Positions 55,133 to 63,480 of a DNA stretch of 64,000 nt are shown in pieces. The position numbers were made by a program, and so were the translations under genes. Position 1 is the first letter of the stretch. Each line of letters opens with the position of its first letter. The notes beneath the pieces are model-generated. The model was not told where the DNA came from. It saw nothing but the letters and a program-made list of their open reading frames with translations, and did not search any database. Origin of the DNA: Psychromicrobium silvestre (GTDB lineage: Bacteria; Actinomycetota; Actinomycetes; Actinomycetales; Micrococcaceae); assembly GCF_013408295.1 (NCBI RefSeq), contig NZ_JACBYQ010000001.1, positions 62,001 to 126,000 of the forward strand, read 5' to 3'.

Positions 55133-56017
55133 CTAGACCGACGCCGTTCCCCGCAGCACCCTCACGCACGATCCGGAGACAGCTGCTCGAATCCCTTGCC
55201 CGGAATCCCAGGCGGTGACCCGCAACTGACTGGGCCTGCCCAACTCAAGGCCCTGAACGACGTCGAACTCGCTTTCCTTGCCGCCACTTAGCGAATAGAG
55301 CAGACCAGCCAAGGGGGTATTGGCGCTTCCCGTCGCCGGGTCTTCTGGCGTTCCGCTGAGCGGAGCGAACATCCTGGCTCGCAGCAGCGAGCCCTCACGT
55401 GCATAGAGATGCAGCGAAAATCGTCCGCCCGGCTGAGGGTTCGCAGCTTGGGCGGCTTGGAAGGCTGACAGATCCGGCCTGGCCCGGGCAAGCGCCTCCG
55501 GGGTGACTTGGGCCAGGATGAAGGCGTTCCCCATTGAAGCCAGGACGGGGGAGTGCGCGCTAAGAACCACATCCTCCGCCGAAAGGCCCGCGCAGGCCGC
55601 GATGCTCTCCGCGGCGAGCTTCGCGCCGAGGCTGAGCGGCTGTGGCGCGGTCACTCCGGCACTCAAGACAGTACCGGCAGCATCCCGTTGCACGGTGACC
55701 GTGGTCAGACCTGCCGGCAGTTCGAAACGGATCGCCCCGTCCTGATCCAAGCCGCGAGTAGCCAACACGAAGGCCGCACCAACGCTGGGGTGCCCGGCAA
55801 AGGGCATCTCAGATTTCTTACCGAAGATCCGCAACCTTGCCGTATTCGCGGGGTCCTCGGGTGGCAGCACAAAAGCCGTCTCACTCAGGTTGAACTCCGC
55901 AGCGAAGGACTGCATGAGCTCGTCACTCATCCCTTGGGCATCGGTAAAGACTGCCAATGGATTCCCACCGAATCTACTGCCGGTGAAAACATCCACGGTG
56001 ACGAAATCGAATTCCAT
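55133..56017 (-). CDS. PhzF-family isomerase/epimerase
   Basis: 294 aa. The double-hotdog fold starts FVTVDVFTGSRFGGNPLAVF. The catalytic Glu is in NLSETAFVLP (near residue 46), then LRIFGKKSEMPFAGHPSVGAA and EDPATGSANTPLA follow. The family includes PhzF and DAP-epimerase-like enzymes; the substrate is not predictable. It stands alone; the next gene on this strand is an SDR. Confidence 0.87.
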   Translation of the reverse strand: MEFDFVTVDVFTGSRFGGNPLAVFTDAQGMSDELMQSFAAEFNLSETAFVLPPEDPANTARLRIFGKKSEMPFAGHPSVGAAFVLATRGLDQDGAIRFELPAGLTTVTVQRDAAGTVLSAGVTAPQPLSLGAKLAAESIAACAGLSAEDVVLSAHSPVLASMGNAFILAQVTPEALARARPDLSAFQAAQAANPQPGGRFSLHLYAREGSLLRARMFAPLSGTPEDPATGSANTPLAGLLYSLSGGKESEFDVVQGLELGRPSQLRVTAWDSGQGIRAAVSGSCVRVLRGTASV

Positions 56018-56063
56018 AACCCTTGTTCCCTCTGCTCACTCCGGCCTAGCCTACCGGCAGCGA

Positions 56064-56834
56064 TTAGGAGATCATCGCGTCCACGGATTTGCTGAGCTGT
56101 TTCAGAATGAACTTCGGAGCCAAGCGGTTCATGAATCGCAGCTGCGCGCTTTGGCCGGGGCAGATTTCCAGCACATCCTTGGCTAAGCCATCAATAGCCA
56201 CGGCAACCATCTCCTGTACCGGCATGACCTTGGTGCCTTCCATATCGCGGCCGTCAAAGCTGTCCAGCAGCGGCGTTTCGGTGGCGGGCGGCAGCAGCTC
56301 GAAGACCTTGACTCGGCTGTTCTTGAGCTGAACTCGCAGCGATTGAGTATAGGAATGCACGGCAGCCTTGGTGGCGCAGTAGACCGGGGAGATGGGTAGC
56401 GGAACAATGGCTAGGCCGGAGGAGACATTCATAATGGCCGCCTCGGGCTGCGAGGCCAGCAGCGGTAAGAACTGGGCGACCATCCGGATTGCGCCAATGA
56501 GGTTGGTATCGACTTCCTGGGTCAGCCCGGCCAGATCATCCGTTGACTTGTTTAAGTTGATGCTGCGCATCTGCCCGGCGTTATTGATCAGGATATTGAG
56601 ATCCGGAGCAATGCTCTCGACCTCTTCGAACAAGGCGGTGATCGCCGCGGGATCACTGACATCGCTCACGATGGTGACGAGCCCTGGCAGGCGATCCTTG
56701 GCGGCGTCCAACTTTGCCTGATCGCGGCCGGTGATGATGACCTTATTGCCCCGGCTGGAGAGCTGGGTGGCCAGTTCGAATCCAATGCCACTGGCGCCGC
56801 CGGTGATCAGGACGGTGTTTCCGGAAAGCTTCAT
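56064..56834 (-). CDS. DltE-like short-chain dehydrogenase
   Basis: 256 aa. NAD(P) site TVLITGGASGIGFELATQL, ILINNAGQM, NVSSG and catalytic PVYCATKAAVHSY. The C-terminal part (ELLPPATETPLLDSF) is usual for the DltE/YqjQ group. It diverges from an HxlR gene 151 bases away, which probably regulates it. The substrate is unknown. Confidence 0.87.
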   Translation of the reverse strand: MKLSGNTVLITGGASGIGFELATQLSSRGNKVIITGRDQAKLDAAKDRLPGLVTIVSDVSDPAAITALFEEVESIAPDLNILINNAGQMRSINLNKSTDDLAGLTQEVDTNLIGAIRMVAQFLPLLASQPEAAIMNVSSGLAIVPLPISPVYCATKAAVHSYTQSLRVQLKNSRVKVFELLPPATETPLLDSFDGRDMEGTKVMPVQEMVAVAIDGLAKDVLEICPGQSAQLRFMNRLAPKFILKQLSKSVDAMIS

Positions 56835-56936
56835 GCGGGTGGTGCTCCTTTTGCTTATTCGCCGCGAAATACGCGGGCGAGCTGGCCGCCCAGCACTTCT
56901 GCAGCGAGATTCAAAACTGGGTCATGAGCAAGAATG

Positions 56937-56953
56937 CTATATGAATCGTATAG
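56937..56953. promoter_or_regulatory. Palindrome in the SDR/HxlR divergent region
   Basis: CTATA, seven bases, then TATAG. The right half continues into TTCCTAC, echoing the GTATAG...TTCCTATAC site of the other SDR divergon at 36692-36709. It lies 33 bases before the hxlR-type start; it is a plausible regulator site or -10 region. Confidence 0.4.
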
Positions 56954-56985
56954 TTCCTACAATGTGATCGAGGTATTCTTTTGCT

Positions 56986-57633
56986 ATGCCTTCACGTAGC
57001 TACGGTGAAATGTGCCCGGTCGCTCGTTCGCTCGACGTGGTGGGCGAACGTTGGACCTTGCTGATAGTGCGGGAGCTGCTGCTCGGGCCAAAGCGCTTTA
57101 CCGAGCTTCTCAACCAGCTCCCCACAATGGGGACCAATCGGTTGTCCGAACGCTTGTCCGCGCTACGTGGTCACGGAATTATTGAGCGGCATTCATCAGA
57201 GGCCTCAAATACTGTCTCGCTCTATGAGTTGACGCCGCTAGGGGAAGGCCTGCGTCCCATAGTGCTGGGCTTAGCGAGGTGGGGCTTCGGTCTACCTGTT
57301 GCGGAGGCCCCGAGTGCCCCGCCCAGAGCCGAGCTGATCGCCTTAGGACTCTCCGCCGCCGCCGTGCCTTCGGCGGAAACTCAGGAGATCTACCAATTTC
57401 GCATTGGGGCGGAGCAATTCCATATTTCGGTCGACGGTGCCAGCGTACGAGCACGGTCGGGAGTCAGCCCGGAACCGGTGGCCGCTACTGTTGCCGGCAG
57501 TCTTGACGCCTTTCTAGCCGTGGTGTCCGGAGATATTGCACCCGGTCAGACGGGTGGTTTGGAGATAACGTCCGACGCCGGAGCTCGGCTCAGGGTGGCC
57601 AATCTCCTGAGCGCGGTGGCGGCTGCCCAATAG
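56986..57633 (+). CDS. HxlR-family regulator with SCP2-like C-terminal domain
   Basis: 215 aa. The HxlR winged helix is CPVARSLDVVGERWTLLIVRELLLGPKRFTELLNQLPTMGTNRLSERLSALRGHGII. After residue ~115 a second, sterol-carrier-like domain follows (VSPEPVAATVAGSLDAFLAV), a known actinobacterial pairing. The Cys at residue 10 may sense redox or electrophiles, as in other HxlR/YodB proteins. It diverges from the SDR gene. Confidence 0.85.
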   Translation: MPSRSYGEMCPVARSLDVVGERWTLLIVRELLLGPKRFTELLNQLPTMGTNRLSERLSALRGHGIIERHSSEASNTVSLYELTPLGEGLRPIVLGLARWGFGLPVAEAPSAPPRAELIALGLSAAAVPSAETQEIYQFRIGAEQFHISVDGASVRARSGVSPEPVAATVAGSLDAFLAVVSGDIAPGQTGGLEITSDAGARLRVANLLSAVAAAQ

Positions 57634-57671
57634 TGGTGGTGTAGGGACAGAGAGGTCGCTACACTTGCGCC

Positions 57672-58136
57672 ATGACTGACACACCATCGCTTTTCGACTG
57701 GGCCGGCGGCGCGGAGGCCTTCCGACGGTTGATCGATGCTTTCTATAACCGGGTGGAAGGCGATGAACTATTGAGCCCGCTCTTTCCCGGTGGGGTTAGC
57801 GAGGCACATCGGGCGCATGTCACGCTGTGGTGGATCGAGGTTTTTGGTGGTCCAGCCAGCTATACCGAGGAACTCGGTGGTTACGAGCGAATGGTCAATC
57901 ACCACCGCAATCTGAACATCAGCCAGGAGCAGCGGTTCCGCTTTGCCTCCTTGATGAGCTTGGCTGCCGACGATGCGCAGCTGCCGGATGATCCCGAGTT
58001 CCGGGCGGCCTTCGTGGGGTACGTCGAATGGGGGACTCGGCTGGCGTTGTCCAACTCTCAGCCCGGCGCCAAGGTTGCCGAGCATGCGCCAACGCCGCGC
58101 TGGGGCTGGGGAGTGGCGCCGCCGTATCAGCCCTAA
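57672..58136 (+). CDS. Truncated haemoglobin (group II/TrHbO-like)
   Basis: 154 aa. The 2/2 globin features include GGAEAFRRLIDAFYNRVEGDE, LLSPLFP, and the proximal-helix segment YERMVNHHRNLNISQEQRFRF, with Trp in WWIEVFGG. Roles in oxygen or NO chemistry are inferred from the family. It is monocistronic, 38 bases after the HxlR gene. Confidence 0.86.
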   Translation: MTDTPSLFDWAGGAEAFRRLIDAFYNRVEGDELLSPLFPGGVSEAHRAHVTLWWIEVFGGPASYTEELGGYERMVNHHRNLNISQEQRFRFASLMSLAADDAQLPDDPEFRAAFVGYVEWGTRLALSNSQPGAKVAEHAPTPRWGWGVAPPYQP

Positions 58137-58177
58137 GCCCGCCGTGTGGTGCCATTCGCCTTGAACAAAACCAGCCT

Positions 58178-58205
58178 TGCGGAATGCGTTAGTGATGACT
58201 AACCT
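58178..58205 (+). promoter_or_regulatory. Promoter and operator of the first ArsR-SRPBCC unit
   Basis: TTGCGG (58178-58183), 16 bases, TAACCT (58200-58205), then 6 bases to the ATG at 58212, so transcription probably starts at the ATG itself (leaderless). GTTAGTGATGACTAAC (58188-58203) is a palindrome that overlaps the spacer and -10, a good ArsR operator candidate. Confidence 0.6.
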
Positions 58206-58211
58206 ATTACT

Positions 58212-58532
58212 ATGCTCGATCTGCTGGAGGTGGCGTCCGAACCGAACCGCCGTCGCCTCTTGCAGCTCCTCGGCTCAGGTGAACGGACGGTGAGCGAACT
58301 CAGCGAGAATTTCTCGGTAAGTCGCTCCGCCATCTCACAGCATCTGTTGCTGCTCGCCGAAGTTGGCTTGGTGTCCGCCCGTAAGGAAGGACGCAATAGG
58401 TTCTACGCCCTGAAACAGGACGGTATGGCTCGCCTCAAGGCGGATATCGACTCGTTCTGGACGAATGAACTCGACCTCCTGGTGGCCGAGGCGCTGGCCC
58501 TCAACTCCCATTCCCTTCAAGGAGATTCCTAA
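58212..58532 (+). CDS. ArsR-family regulator
   Basis: 106 aa, winged helix LLEVASEPNRRRLLQLLGSGERTVSELSENFSVSRSAISQHLLLLAEVGLVSARKEGRNRFY. No metal-binding Cys pair is seen. It directly abuts an SRPBCC gene, the usual ArsR-AHSA1 pair in which the regulator controls the neighbour. It probably starts leaderless. Confidence 0.88.
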   Translation: MLDLLEVASEPNRRRLLQLLGSGERTVSELSENFSVSRSAISQHLLLLAEVGLVSARKEGRNRFYALKQDGMARLKADIDSFWTNELDLLVAEALALNSHSLQGDS

Positions 58533-59516
58533 ATGTCTTATGACAAAACAGTCACCCTTCCGGTCAGCCCGGATGCGGCTTTTGAGCTGATCACCCGGCC
58601 GGAGCGGCTACGCCGCTGGCAAACCGTTGCAGCCCGCGTCGATCTGCGTGTTGGCGGTGAATACCGCTGGACCATCACGCCCGGACACAACGCCGCGGGT
58701 ACTTTCACCGAGATCGAGCCGGGTAAGCGGGTTGTCTTCACCTGGGGTTGGGAGGGCGACGGCGAGCTGCCGCCCGGTGCTTCCACGGTCTCCATTACGC
58801 TGGAGCAAGTTCCGGAAGGTACCGCGGTCCGCCTAGTCCACGAAGGCCTGAACGAAGCACAGTCTGCGAGTCATGCCGAGGGCTGGAACCACTACTTGGA
58901 GCGGCTCACCGCGATTAGCACGACCGGCGACGCCGGACCCGATGAATGGGCAGCGGCCCCGGACCCGATCGATGAACTCAGTAGTGCGGAAGCGGCTCTG
59001 GCCGTGGTGCTGCGGGTATTGCGCGGCGTCACCGAGGAAGATCTGGACAAGCAAACACCTTGTGCGGACTTCACCGTGGCTCAATTGGTCGAGCATCTGC
59101 TCGGCTCGGTGAACCACATTGGTGGTGCGCTGGGAGCCCAGCTCAGTGATGACGCAAGCGCCGCCGTCGAAGTTCGGATCGCGGATGCTGCACAGCCCAC
59201 CTTGGAAACCTTCCGCGCTCGCGGCCTTGAGGGCACCGTGGATATGGGCTTTGCCCAGCTTCCTGCACCCATCGTGGCGAACATCCTCAATATCGAATTT
59301 CTGATCCACGCCTGGGACCTGGCCACCGCCACCGGGCAGTCCATCGCCGTCGCCCCTGCCCTGTCCGATTATGTCCTCGGTCTTGCCCAAGCCACCATCA
59401 CCCCTGAGCAGCGCGAGCGAGGCAGCTTCGCGGAGGCCACCGTGGTGGATGAGACGGCCAGCAGCCTGGAACGCCTGATCGCACATTCCGGACGCGCCGT
59501 ACCGGCAGCAAACTAG
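58533..59516 (+). CDS. Fused SRPBCC (AHSA1)-DinB-like (TIGR03086) protein
   Basis: 327 aa. Residues 1 to ~130 are a START/SRPBCC ligand-binding domain (VTLPVSPDAAFELITRPERLRRWQT, GKRVVFTWGWEGDGEL, EGWNHYLERL). From ~150 to the end it is the TIGR03086/maleylpyruvate-isomerase-like DinB fold (DKQTPCADFTVAQLVEHLLG, LIHAWDLATATG), with conserved His residues for metal. TIGR03086 proteins are linked to mycothiol chemistry. The start abuts the arsR stop. Confidence 0.85.
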   Translation: MSYDKTVTLPVSPDAAFELITRPERLRRWQTVAARVDLRVGGEYRWTITPGHNAAGTFTEIEPGKRVVFTWGWEGDGELPPGASTVSITLEQVPEGTAVRLVHEGLNEAQSASHAEGWNHYLERLTAISTTGDAGPDEWAAAPDPIDELSSAEAALAVVLRVLRGVTEEDLDKQTPCADFTVAQLVEHLLGSVNHIGGALGAQLSDDASAAVEVRIADAAQPTLETFRARGLEGTVDMGFAQLPAPIVANILNIEFLIHAWDLATATGQSIAVAPALSDYVLGLAQATITPEQRERGSFAEATVVDETASSLERLIAHSGRAVPAAN

Positions 59517-59559
59517 CGACGCCGGAATCACAGAGACCACTGAAGAAAGATACGGAACT

Positions 59560-59895
59560 ATGGCTCACGCCGAGAGCAAGATCGTCATTAGCCGAACCGC
59601 AGATGAAGTTTACGGATTTCTGGCCGACGGGCTGAACAACAAAGCCTGGCGTTCCGGGGTTCAGCAGATTGAGCTGAAAAGTGGCAATCCGGGTGAAGTC
59701 GGTGCGGTGTATCGCCAGATCCTCAGTGGCCCGGGCGGTCGAGCCATCGACGGCGACTATGAGATCACTGTGGCGCAGGTCGCTAAGGAACTTCGGTTCC
59801 AGGTGGTGGCCGGACCCGCTCGACCAGTGGGTGCCTAGACAATGGCTTCCGAAGTCGCTCAGCTTTCCACCCTCAAGAACGTGCTCGAATCCTGA
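59560..59895 (+). pseudogene. SRPBCC protein with internal deletion
   Basis: The N-terminal ~90 residues (SKIVISRTADEVYGFLADGLNNKAWRSG, AVYRQILSGPGGRAIDGDYEI) are a normal polyketide-cyclase/SRPBCC start. They end at a stop (59836) after ARPVGA. Beyond it, in the same frame, MASEVAQLSTLKNVLES reads like the family C terminus. About 40 residues seem to have been deleted, leaving a stop. The product is probably inactive. Confidence 0.7.
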
Positions 59896-59932
59896 AGTAC
59901 CACAACAACTAACTGAAAGAAGTGTGATTGAT

Positions 59933-60739
59933 ATGCCAACTCGTGACGAAGCGTGGCCCCAAGGAACTCCCTGCTGGGTCGATGTGCAGGTCGATGATCT
60001 GGAGGCTGCACGGGCCTTCTACTCCGGGCTTTTCGGCTGGGACATCCAGGACAGTTCCGAAGATGCTGGCGGCTATTTGATGGCCTCGCTCAAAGGAAAG
60101 TCAGTGGCGGGTCTTGGCCCGAAGCCGGAAGGCATGCCGGTTCCTTCCGCTTGGACCACCTACCTTGCGGCGGATAGCGCCGACGAAGTGGCAGCCAAGA
60201 TCACCGCGGCCGGTGGGCAGAACTTCATGCCGCCCTTCGATGTGATGGATGCGGGCCGGATGTTTGTGGCCACCGATTCCACCGGAGCTGCCTTCGGCGT
60301 TTGGGAGGCTAAAACCCATACCGGTGCCGGAATCTTCAATGAGCCCGGAGCCTATGTTTGGAACGAGCTACACACCCGCAACTATGCGGCGGCGAAGAAG
60401 TTCTACACCGAGGTCTTTGGCTACTCCTACAACGAGGTTGGCGACGGCGAGCACATGATCTACTCGACCTTCGCGCTTCCTGGTGCAGCCGGCCCGGAGG
60501 ACAATGTTGGCGGATTTGGCGATGATTCTAAACAGCCTGGCGAAGGTGCCTACTGGCTGACCTGGTTCGCCTCCGATGACACCGAAGCAACCATTGCTAA
60601 GGCTCAGGAGCTCGGAGCCACCGTGATGATGCCCGCGGAGGAGACTCCTTTCGGTCACATGGGTATCGTGGCTGGGCCGCAGGGAGAGGTTTTCGGCGTG
60701 ATTAACGTCGGGCGTACCCAGGCTCCGGCCGCGCAGTAA
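59933..60739 (+). CDS. Two-domain VOC protein, paralogue of 34075-34938
   Basis: 268 aa from ATG 59933. The two VOC repeats start MPTRDEAWPQGTPCWVDVQVDDLEAARAFYSGLFGWD and VWNELHTRNYAAAKKFYTEVFGYSY. Identity to the paralogue at 34075-34938 is high over both repeats (for example MMPAEETPFGHMGIV against LMPAEDSPFGRMAVV), but it lacks the PAEPAE tail. A long in-frame extension to 59681 lies over the SRPBCC remnant and is not used. The substrate is unknown. Confidence 0.88.
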   Translation: MPTRDEAWPQGTPCWVDVQVDDLEAARAFYSGLFGWDIQDSSEDAGGYLMASLKGKSVAGLGPKPEGMPVPSAWTTYLAADSADEVAAKITAAGGQNFMPPFDVMDAGRMFVATDSTGAAFGVWEAKTHTGAGIFNEPGAYVWNELHTRNYAAAKKFYTEVFGYSYNEVGDGEHMIYSTFALPGAAGPEDNVGGFGDDSKQPGEGAYWLTWFASDDTEATIAKAQELGATVMMPAEETPFGHMGIVAGPQGEVFGVINVGRTQAPAAQ

Positions 60740-60833
60740 TCTCCGATAGCAGGGCCCCGATGTTTGGCAGCGCCGTTGGGTGCAGGCTGGGCATTGGGGC
60801 CTCTTGCTTTAACGAGGATTCTTAACGACGGCT

Positions 60834-61013
60834 CTAGCGGCGACGATGCAGTTGATCAAGTTCCTGCAGCGCCGTGGTAAAAGCCTTTGCTTCCGTTCCG
60901 AGTTGGCCAAAGAACGTCTGATCCACGGCTTCTACCTCGGCATTCGCCCGATTCGCCAACGTGCGTCCGCGTTGGAGTAGCCCTCGCCGCAACTGGTATC
61001 TCAGTTTGTTTCG
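60834..61013 (-). pseudogene. MarR-family regulator, C-terminal remnant
   Basis: The minus strand reads LLQRGRTLANRANAEVEAV, FFGQLGTEAKAFTTALQELD and ends QLHRRR-stop at 60834. This is the C-terminal dimerisation-helix pattern of MarR regulators. The DNA-binding part is missing, and no intact start is found between here and the next ArsR gene. It is probably a decayed regulator. Confidence 0.55.
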
Positions 61014-61251
61014 GCGGTTAGATCGAGGATGTCAGGCACAGCCGGGAGCGCGGTGATTTTCTTATAGTGGACCCGACGCCGGAGAGGGTGGAAATCGCCG
61101 TCCTCCGTGCCGGAGGCTCCCTTTTGCCGGGTGGGGCCTGTCCTATTTCTAAGCTGACTGCTCGCCGTACGTGTTCGGCCGTGATGCGGTGCTGATTATT
61201 TACATACTGCGCACGCTCATCAAATGAACGGCAGGGGTGGGGTCGTTGCAC

Positions 61252-61310
61252 TTGACTTTCTGGAAGCGTTTCCGAATACTTAGGCATATGCCTAAGTATT
61301 CGGAAACGCT
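61252..61310 (+). promoter_or_regulatory. Leaderless promoter and 46-base palindrome over the ArsR start
   Basis: TTGACT (61252-61257), 17 bases, AATACT (61275-61280), and the ATG 7 bases later at 61288. A perfect palindrome (61265-61310) is centred exactly between CAT and ATG (61287/61288): its right half is the first 23 bases of the coding sequence. It covers the -10, start site and initiation codons, so bound ArsR would block the promoter. Confidence 0.78.
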
Positions 61311-61665
61311 CGACCGGATGTTTCGCGCGTTAGCTGATAGCAGCCGTCGCGCGATGGTTGAGCGTTTGGTGCACGGCCCCGCCTCGGTGACCGAATTGGC
61401 GAAGCCATTCGAAATGTCCCTGCCAACCGTCGTCCAGCACTTAGGAGTTCTTGAGACAGCTGGCATCGTCAGCTCAACGAAACTCGGACGGGTACGCACC
61501 TATCAGCTGAATGCTGAGGCTCTGACGCCAGCGGCGAACTGGATCGGTGAACAGCGGCTTCCCGTGGAAGTGCGACTGGACCGGCTCGGAGCGTTTCTCG
61601 AAAACTCAGTTCAAGCCAAGAAAACCCCAGCTAAGAAAAACCAGGACAAGGAGTCCAAAAAATGA
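61288..61665 (+). CDS. ArsR-family regulator
   Basis: 125 aa. The winged helix is LDRMFRALADSSRRAMVERLVHGPASVTELAKPFEMSLPTVVQHLGVLETAGIVSSTKLGRVRTYQL. The tail is a basic repeat (QAKKTPAKKNQDKESKK). ATG 61288 is chosen: it gives the family N terminus (MPKYSETLDRMFRAL) and lies at the promoter's expected start point. It overlaps the SRPBCC gene by ATGA. Confidence 0.9.
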   Translation: MPKYSETLDRMFRALADSSRRAMVERLVHGPASVTELAKPFEMSLPTVVQHLGVLETAGIVSSTKLGRVRTYQLNAEALTPAANWIGEQRLPVEVRLDRLGAFLENSVQAKKTPAKKNQDKESKK

Positions 61666-62135
61666 GTAATGACACCGAACGCAGCCAAGTCCACGCGACC
61701 TTCGTCGTCGAGCGCGAGTATCCGGCACCCATCGAGCAGGTATGGCGGGCGCTCAGCGACAATGAAGCCAGGGACCATTGGTTTGGCGGAGGATCAGCCT
61801 TTGATACAGAAGAAAAGTCCCATGATTTCCGGGTCGGCGGGCACGGTGTTGAAGCGGGGCAATGGCATGGTGGACCGAAGTCCCGATTCTTCTCCACCTA
61901 CACCGATATCATCGACCAGCAGCGCATGGTCTTTACCTACGATATGTGGGTCGATGATCAGCACCTTTCCACTTCCTTGACCACTATCGCCGTCGAAACC
62001 CAGGGGAGCGGGACCCTGTTGACCTACACCGAACAAGGCGTCCACTTCGATGGCCTGGACAGTGTGGAGGGTCGTGAAGAAGGCACCAAGGGGCTGCTCG
62101 ATATTCTGGGTAGCTATCTCAGTGGAGGCCAGTGA
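61662..62135 (+). CDS. SRPBCC/AHSA1-domain protein
   Basis: 157 aa. The START-like fold is seen in FVVEREYPAPIEQVWRALSDNEARDHWFGG, RFFSTYTDIIDQQRMVFTYDMWVDD and LLTYTEQGVHFDG. It would bind a hydrophobic ligand; the function is unknown. It is coupled to the arsR upstream (ATGA overlap). The stop TGA directly abuts the reverse-strand stop of the MFS gene (TGATCA). Confidence 0.87.
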   Translation: MSNDTERSQVHATFVVEREYPAPIEQVWRALSDNEARDHWFGGGSAFDTEEKSHDFRVGGHGVEAGQWHGGPKSRFFSTYTDIIDQQRMVFTYDMWVDDQHLSTSLTTIAVETQGSGTLLTYTEQGVHFDGLDSVEGREEGTKGLLDILGSYLSGGQ

Positions 62136-63386
62136 TCACCCTGTGGGCTGCACATCCTCGAAGTCCCGGGCCGAACGAGCAGGGCTGAGGAGTAAGAAGA
62201 TCGGAGCCAGCGCTGTGCCGACCACCAGCGCCAAGAGTAAAGCGCGCGGGCTGCTGGCGCTCGCGACCAAGCCTGCGGCCAAGCTGCCCAGGGGGAGAGC
62301 GCCCCAGGAAACGAAGCGGACCGTGGCCATCACCCGGGAGAGTAACTCCGGCGGGCTGGCGAGCTGCCGGTAGGTACGAGTGGTGGTACTGAAGACCACC
62401 ACTCCGGCCGCAAATAGCGCATTTCCCAGGGCAAAAAGAAGCCAGCCGGTGGCTCCGGAACCGCAGGGAATCAGGGCGGCTCCAGCCACGGCAAACAGTC
62501 CGGCTAGTAGGCAAGATCTGGCTGAGCCAAGTTGTTGCACCAGTCTGGTGCAAAGAGTTGCGCCGATCAGGGCGCCAACGCCCTCAGTGGCGAGCAGTAG
62601 CCCGATGAGCGAGGCTGGGGTATTCAGTTCGTGCACCAGGTAGAGGGGAAAGAGAGTGAGTTGGGCGCCGCAAACGAAATTAATTGCGGTGGCTGACCAC
62701 ATGCAGGGCCCCATCACCGGGTGCCGAATCACATAACGCCAACCCTCGGCGATTGCTGTTCTCATGGGAGTTTGGGATACCCGTCGAGGTGCCTTGCTGC
62801 TGGGGATGGACCACAGTAGTAATCCAGAGATCAGGTAGCTGAAAGCATCGGCCAGCGTGGTCAGCACTGCGCCGAAGAGCTGGACTAGTAAGCCGCCCAG
62901 TGAGGGGCCTGCCATGCTCATTGCGGCGTCCGTCCCGCTCATTAGGCTATTGCGCTTCTGTAGTTCGGACGAGGGCACGATGGAGGGAAGAAAGACCGAG
63001 TTTGCGACGTCGAAAAGGACGGTGGCGAAGCTCATCACCAAGGAGACCAGGATTAGTTGAGTGACGCTGAGAACTCCGAGCAGCCAGGCGACCGGAATGC
63101 TGGCCAGCGCGATGCCGCGGAGTAGATCAAGGCTCACCTGAGTTGCCTTGAGTGGGAGGCGCTCCACGATCACTCCGGCTGGCAGACCGATGACTAGCCA
63201 GGCGACATTCGCCGATGCCGCTATTAGACCCAGCTGCAAAGGGCTGGCCTGGAGGGTCACTAGTGCCACCAGTGGCATGGCGACCGTGCTGATCGCAGAT
63301 CCGAGACGGGTGGTGCCGGTGGCCACCCAGAAGCGCCAGAAACGCGCCGTGCTGGTGTCTGGGTGTTCCTGGGTGACTACTTCCAT
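62136..63386 (-). CDS. MFS transporter (MFS_3/enterobactin-exporter-like)
   Basis: 416 aa with about 12 hydrophobic helices. Typical pieces are RFWRFWVATGTTRLGSAIS, LPLVALVTLQASPLQLGLI, NVAWLVIGLPAGVIVERLP and SMAGPSLGGLLVQLFG. ATG 63386 follows GGAGG with good spacing. It diverges from an HxlR gene across a strong palindrome at 63404-63438, so control by that regulator is likely. The substrate, perhaps a drug or siderophore, is unknown. Confidence 0.87.
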   Translation of the reverse strand: MEVVTQEHPDTSTARFWRFWVATGTTRLGSAISTVAMPLVALVTLQASPLQLGLIAASANVAWLVIGLPAGVIVERLPLKATQVSLDLLRGIALASIPVAWLLGVLSVTQLILVSLVMSFATVLFDVANSVFLPSIVPSSELQKRNSLMSGTDAAMSMAGPSLGGLLVQLFGAVLTTLADAFSYLISGLLLWSIPSSKAPRRVSQTPMRTAIAEGWRYVIRHPVMGPCMWSATAINFVCGAQLTLFPLYLVHELNTPASLIGLLLATEGVGALIGATLCTRLVQQLGSARSCLLAGLFAVAGAALIPCGSGATGWLLFALGNALFAAGVVVFSTTTRTYRQLASPPELLSRVMATVRFVSWGALPLGSLAAGLVASASSPRALLLALVVGTALAPIFLLLSPARSARDFEDVQPTG

Positions 63387-63403
63387 CAACGCCTCCAAGT
63401 CAG

Positions 63404-63438
63404 TTCCATTATGGAACTTAATAAGTTCCATAATGGAA
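63404..63438. promoter_or_regulatory. Double HxlR operator between MFS and HxlR genes
   Basis: 17-base arms at 63404-63420 and 63422-63438 are exact reverse complements with one base between. Each arm contains a 13-base palindrome, TTCCATTATGGAA and TTCCATAATGGAA, with centres 22 bases apart (two helical turns). This is a textbook layout for two regulator dimers on one face of the DNA. Confidence 0.8.
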
Positions 63439-63480
63439 TGTACTACACTCGGATCGAAAGCGTCGAGAAGGAGGCGGCTG

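Noticed and set aside
61018-61287. A minus-strand frame starting MPKYSETLPESQ
   Set aside because: Its start copies the ArsR N terminus only because the start region is a perfect palindrome; the rest has no family pattern.
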